A stretch of DNA of 64,000 bases. Origin: Symsagittifera roscoffensis. Its lineage: Eukaryota > Xenacoelomorpha > Acoela > Convolutidae. Every line of letters starts with the position of its first letter. Position 1 is the stretch's first letter. The DNA is taken from assembly GCF_963678635.1 (NCBI RefSeq), contig NW_026971550.1, forward strand, positions 64,001-128,000, written 5' to 3'. Position numbers and translations under genes: made by a program. This document shows, in pieces, positions 61,893 to 64,000 of the stretch. A model generated the notes under the pieces. That model was given only the letters and a program-made list of their open reading frames with translations. It searched no databases and was not told the origin of the DNA.

Positions 61893-64000
61893 TAACAGGC
61901 AAAAACAAATTATTAGGAAAAGATTTTCAAAACGAAAAAACGCAGTCTCAGAATCAGAAACAACCGCAATACAAGAACTTCACAATTTAAAAGACTCGAT
62001 AAATTAAAATCATCAAGTTGACGACCAACTATATTTCACTAACTCAGAAACCACGTGACCAGCATCAGTAAAAGGTAAACGAAAAACCAAAAAATGTTAC
62101 ACAAACAAACCAATACGTTTGTACAATTGGACTCAACCACCAATAAGACACAATGAAATTTACACACTAACAGTAGTACAACACAAAAATGATTCGAAAT
62201 GAAGATAACCCAGAAAATTTAGTACTTCCATTTTTAATATTCCCATTAACTGAACCTCGAGGACAGATAGAATTTTGTTAAAATTTAATTGCAAACTTAT
62301 TCGAAAAAGGAGAAAGTCCATGCACAAAAGAATTTCCTGATGTAAAAATTAAAAGACAACTTCTTGACCACTATCTCAAAGGTATATGTAGTCTCACATC
62401 ACAATATGGAATCTACACAATAGAAATTAGATCCTCAAATGCATTTCATGACAGATATCTCATTCAAGCTGATGATGTCGAAATTGAATTTTCAAAAGTC
62501 TTTACACAATACATCAAAAGCATACAACATCAAAACTCACAAAGAGCAAATTCGATATTTACAAATGATGTATTCTCACTTATCTATAGCAATTTATCTA
62601 TAATAGAACTAATTGAACCTCAAGGCGATTCACCTGCTCAAACATCTCGCCATACAATTGTACGACAGGAAATACACATAATTTCAAAATTTTTAAATGC
62701 AATCCGAGAAGATCTAACAAAAAAATGAAATAACACATGTAAAACACAGTTTAAAAAATTTTTTTAGCATGGATCATTATCGATTATTTTAGTCACAATC
62801 TTGATCTTATTGAACAAGCAAGAAAAAATTTTCGACCACAAAATACAGATGACTAAACTGTACTAGCAGAACAGTCAGATTATGTTTGGGACCCTGAATG
62901 GTCTCATGAATCATTTAATATTATCCCAACACTCATTTATTAATATCAAGTCAAACAATTAACACAATCTCTATTCACAAAGATTATGTCAGAGTATATC
63001 CACTTACAGTTGAGGCAACACCTTTAAATTATAATTCATTCTTCCCTGAAAGAACATGAAATATTAGTTTAAATTCTACATTTATAAATAATGAAAACTT
63101 GAATGGAACAAGAAACCTTACAGAACAAGATATACAAACCCCATCACATTTTGTAGACGAAGAAATTGTTAAAACAATTCGAAAAACAGAAGCAAAACGA
63201 AGCAATTTACCTATTCAACCCAATTTTACAACTCCAAAATTAACAAATCCAACGTTACAGCAAACAATCATACAATCAACAGTAAAATCCTCTGTTGCAC
63301 AAAAATATTCACAAACGGATTACCAAACGTTTCGACCAGTAACAAAGCCATCATACAAACAACAAACAACGCATAGAAATAGTTTTGCAGAACATAATTA
63401 CAATTATGTAAATGGACCAAAAACGACAAAACCTAAATCAAATACTCAAATAGTTGCACAAAGTCAGAATATACCACAACCAACTTTAAACACGTAAACT
63501 TTCATGATCAACCACGATCCTCACAAGAACAAAGTGGAAATTATCCATTTTTTGAACAAACTAAAAATAATAGAGATAAATACAATACCAAAACTCAACC
63601 TCATTATTATGCTCAAAAGTTGTCTCCATCAGATGATGAAGAATATTATAACCAAAATCATCAACGATACTACTCAAACCAAAGACCTCGTTCTTACAGT
63701 ATTGATCAACCAGATATTTTTGAACCATTTACACGAAATGAACAAATACGACAACCTAGAAATACTCCAACATTTCACAACAATAATTTTCAACAACAAA
63801 ATCCAGTCAACACCGAATCATACCAACCATTTCAAATGCATAACGAAATCCCACTGCCATATTATTTACAACAACATGAAATAACAAAAAGCCAACTAAC
63901 AAATTTTTCTCAAATGCCACATGCCGCAGAATCACTACAAATGACTATGAATCCATCCCTAATGGGTGGATCATCAATAATATCATATAAACCACTAATG
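61893..64000 (+). repeat. Element B tandem unit 3 (cut by window end)
   Basis: 2108 bp seen, collinear with units 1 and 2. The window ends near CCACTAATG, just before the expected junction, so whether the array continues or native gag-pol resumes cannot be seen. Confidence 0.88.
62189..64000 (+). pseudogene. gag: gag pseudogene, element B unit 3
   Basis: The TAA at codon 31 is shared again (62279). A 132-codon piece is open at 63099-63497, followed by other frame fragments. Partial at the window edge. Confidence 0.75.

Larger units (their letters stand above)
56700..64000 (+). mobile_element. Element B: decayed relative of element A, runs off window
   Basis: Plus-strand leader, ORF0 and gag homologous to element A but clearly diverged, with gag broken by stops and the ORF0-gag region amplified as a 2.1-kb tandem array. 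No pol or env sequence lies within the window. Orientation is opposite to element A. Confidence 0.85.

Overview
This window looks like animal nuclear DNA. It is AT-rich, has spliced GT-AG genes, and is crowded with retroelements and minisatellites. There are no bacterial operons, rRNA genes or CRISPR arrays. The one host gene I recognise is a four-exon SNAP-25/SNAP-23-type Qbc-SNARE on the + strand (5225-10060). Its predicted splices keep the SNARE register exactly and give a 252-codon protein. I cannot name the species; a small invertebrate is an inference only.

Layout. 1-601 is a dispersed repeat, with relatives at 16915-17421 and, inverted, at 17800-18320. 1400-4930 holds decayed 0.7-1 kb tandem repeats. 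5225-10060 is the SNARE gene; its last intron carries a 33-bp minisatellite. 10.5-12.3 kb is studded with TTGCGGATTCCGCAA-type palindromes and a 26-bp minisatellite. 12.6-13.6 and 14.38-15.26 kb hold further simple arrays.

18405-45700 (minus strand) is the centrepiece: a young, very large Ty3/gypsy-type LTR retroelement, called element A here. It has two 410-bp LTRs differing at about one site, a 4-bp target duplication (CATC) and a candidate primer-binding site. In sense order (high to low coordinate) it carries a structured leader, a 155-aa basic pre-gag ORF (ORF0), a single-frame gag-pol, two tiny membrane ORFs, a 378-codon frame with no methionine, a chuvirus-like envelope glycoprotein gene broken by one frameshift, and a 601-aa protein of unknown function. 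An internal 8.4-kb direct duplication gives it two ORF0/gag-pol cassettes; the promoter-proximal one lacks the integrase C-terminus. About 11 differences separate the duplicate units, so the duplication is about as young as the insertion.

45.7-47.1 kb has nothing recognisable except a 102-bp duplication. 47.1-55.1 kb is a same-strand (minus) cluster of decayed copies of a non-LTR retrotransposon with RT and a restriction-like endonuclease; the copy at 53.0-55.1 kb is clearest.

From about 56.7 kb to the window end, on the + strand, is a diverged relative of element A (element B). Its leader and ORF0 are conserved, but its gag is a pseudogene amplified as a 2.1-kb tandem array of three units, the last running off the window.

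How the parts relate: A and B share leader stem-loops, ORF0 and gag layout, and both carry internal tandem duplications of the ORF0-gag region. The most novel material is the accessory gene set of element A (ORF0, the Met-less frame, the membrane ORFs, the 601-aa ORF) around a captured envelope gene.
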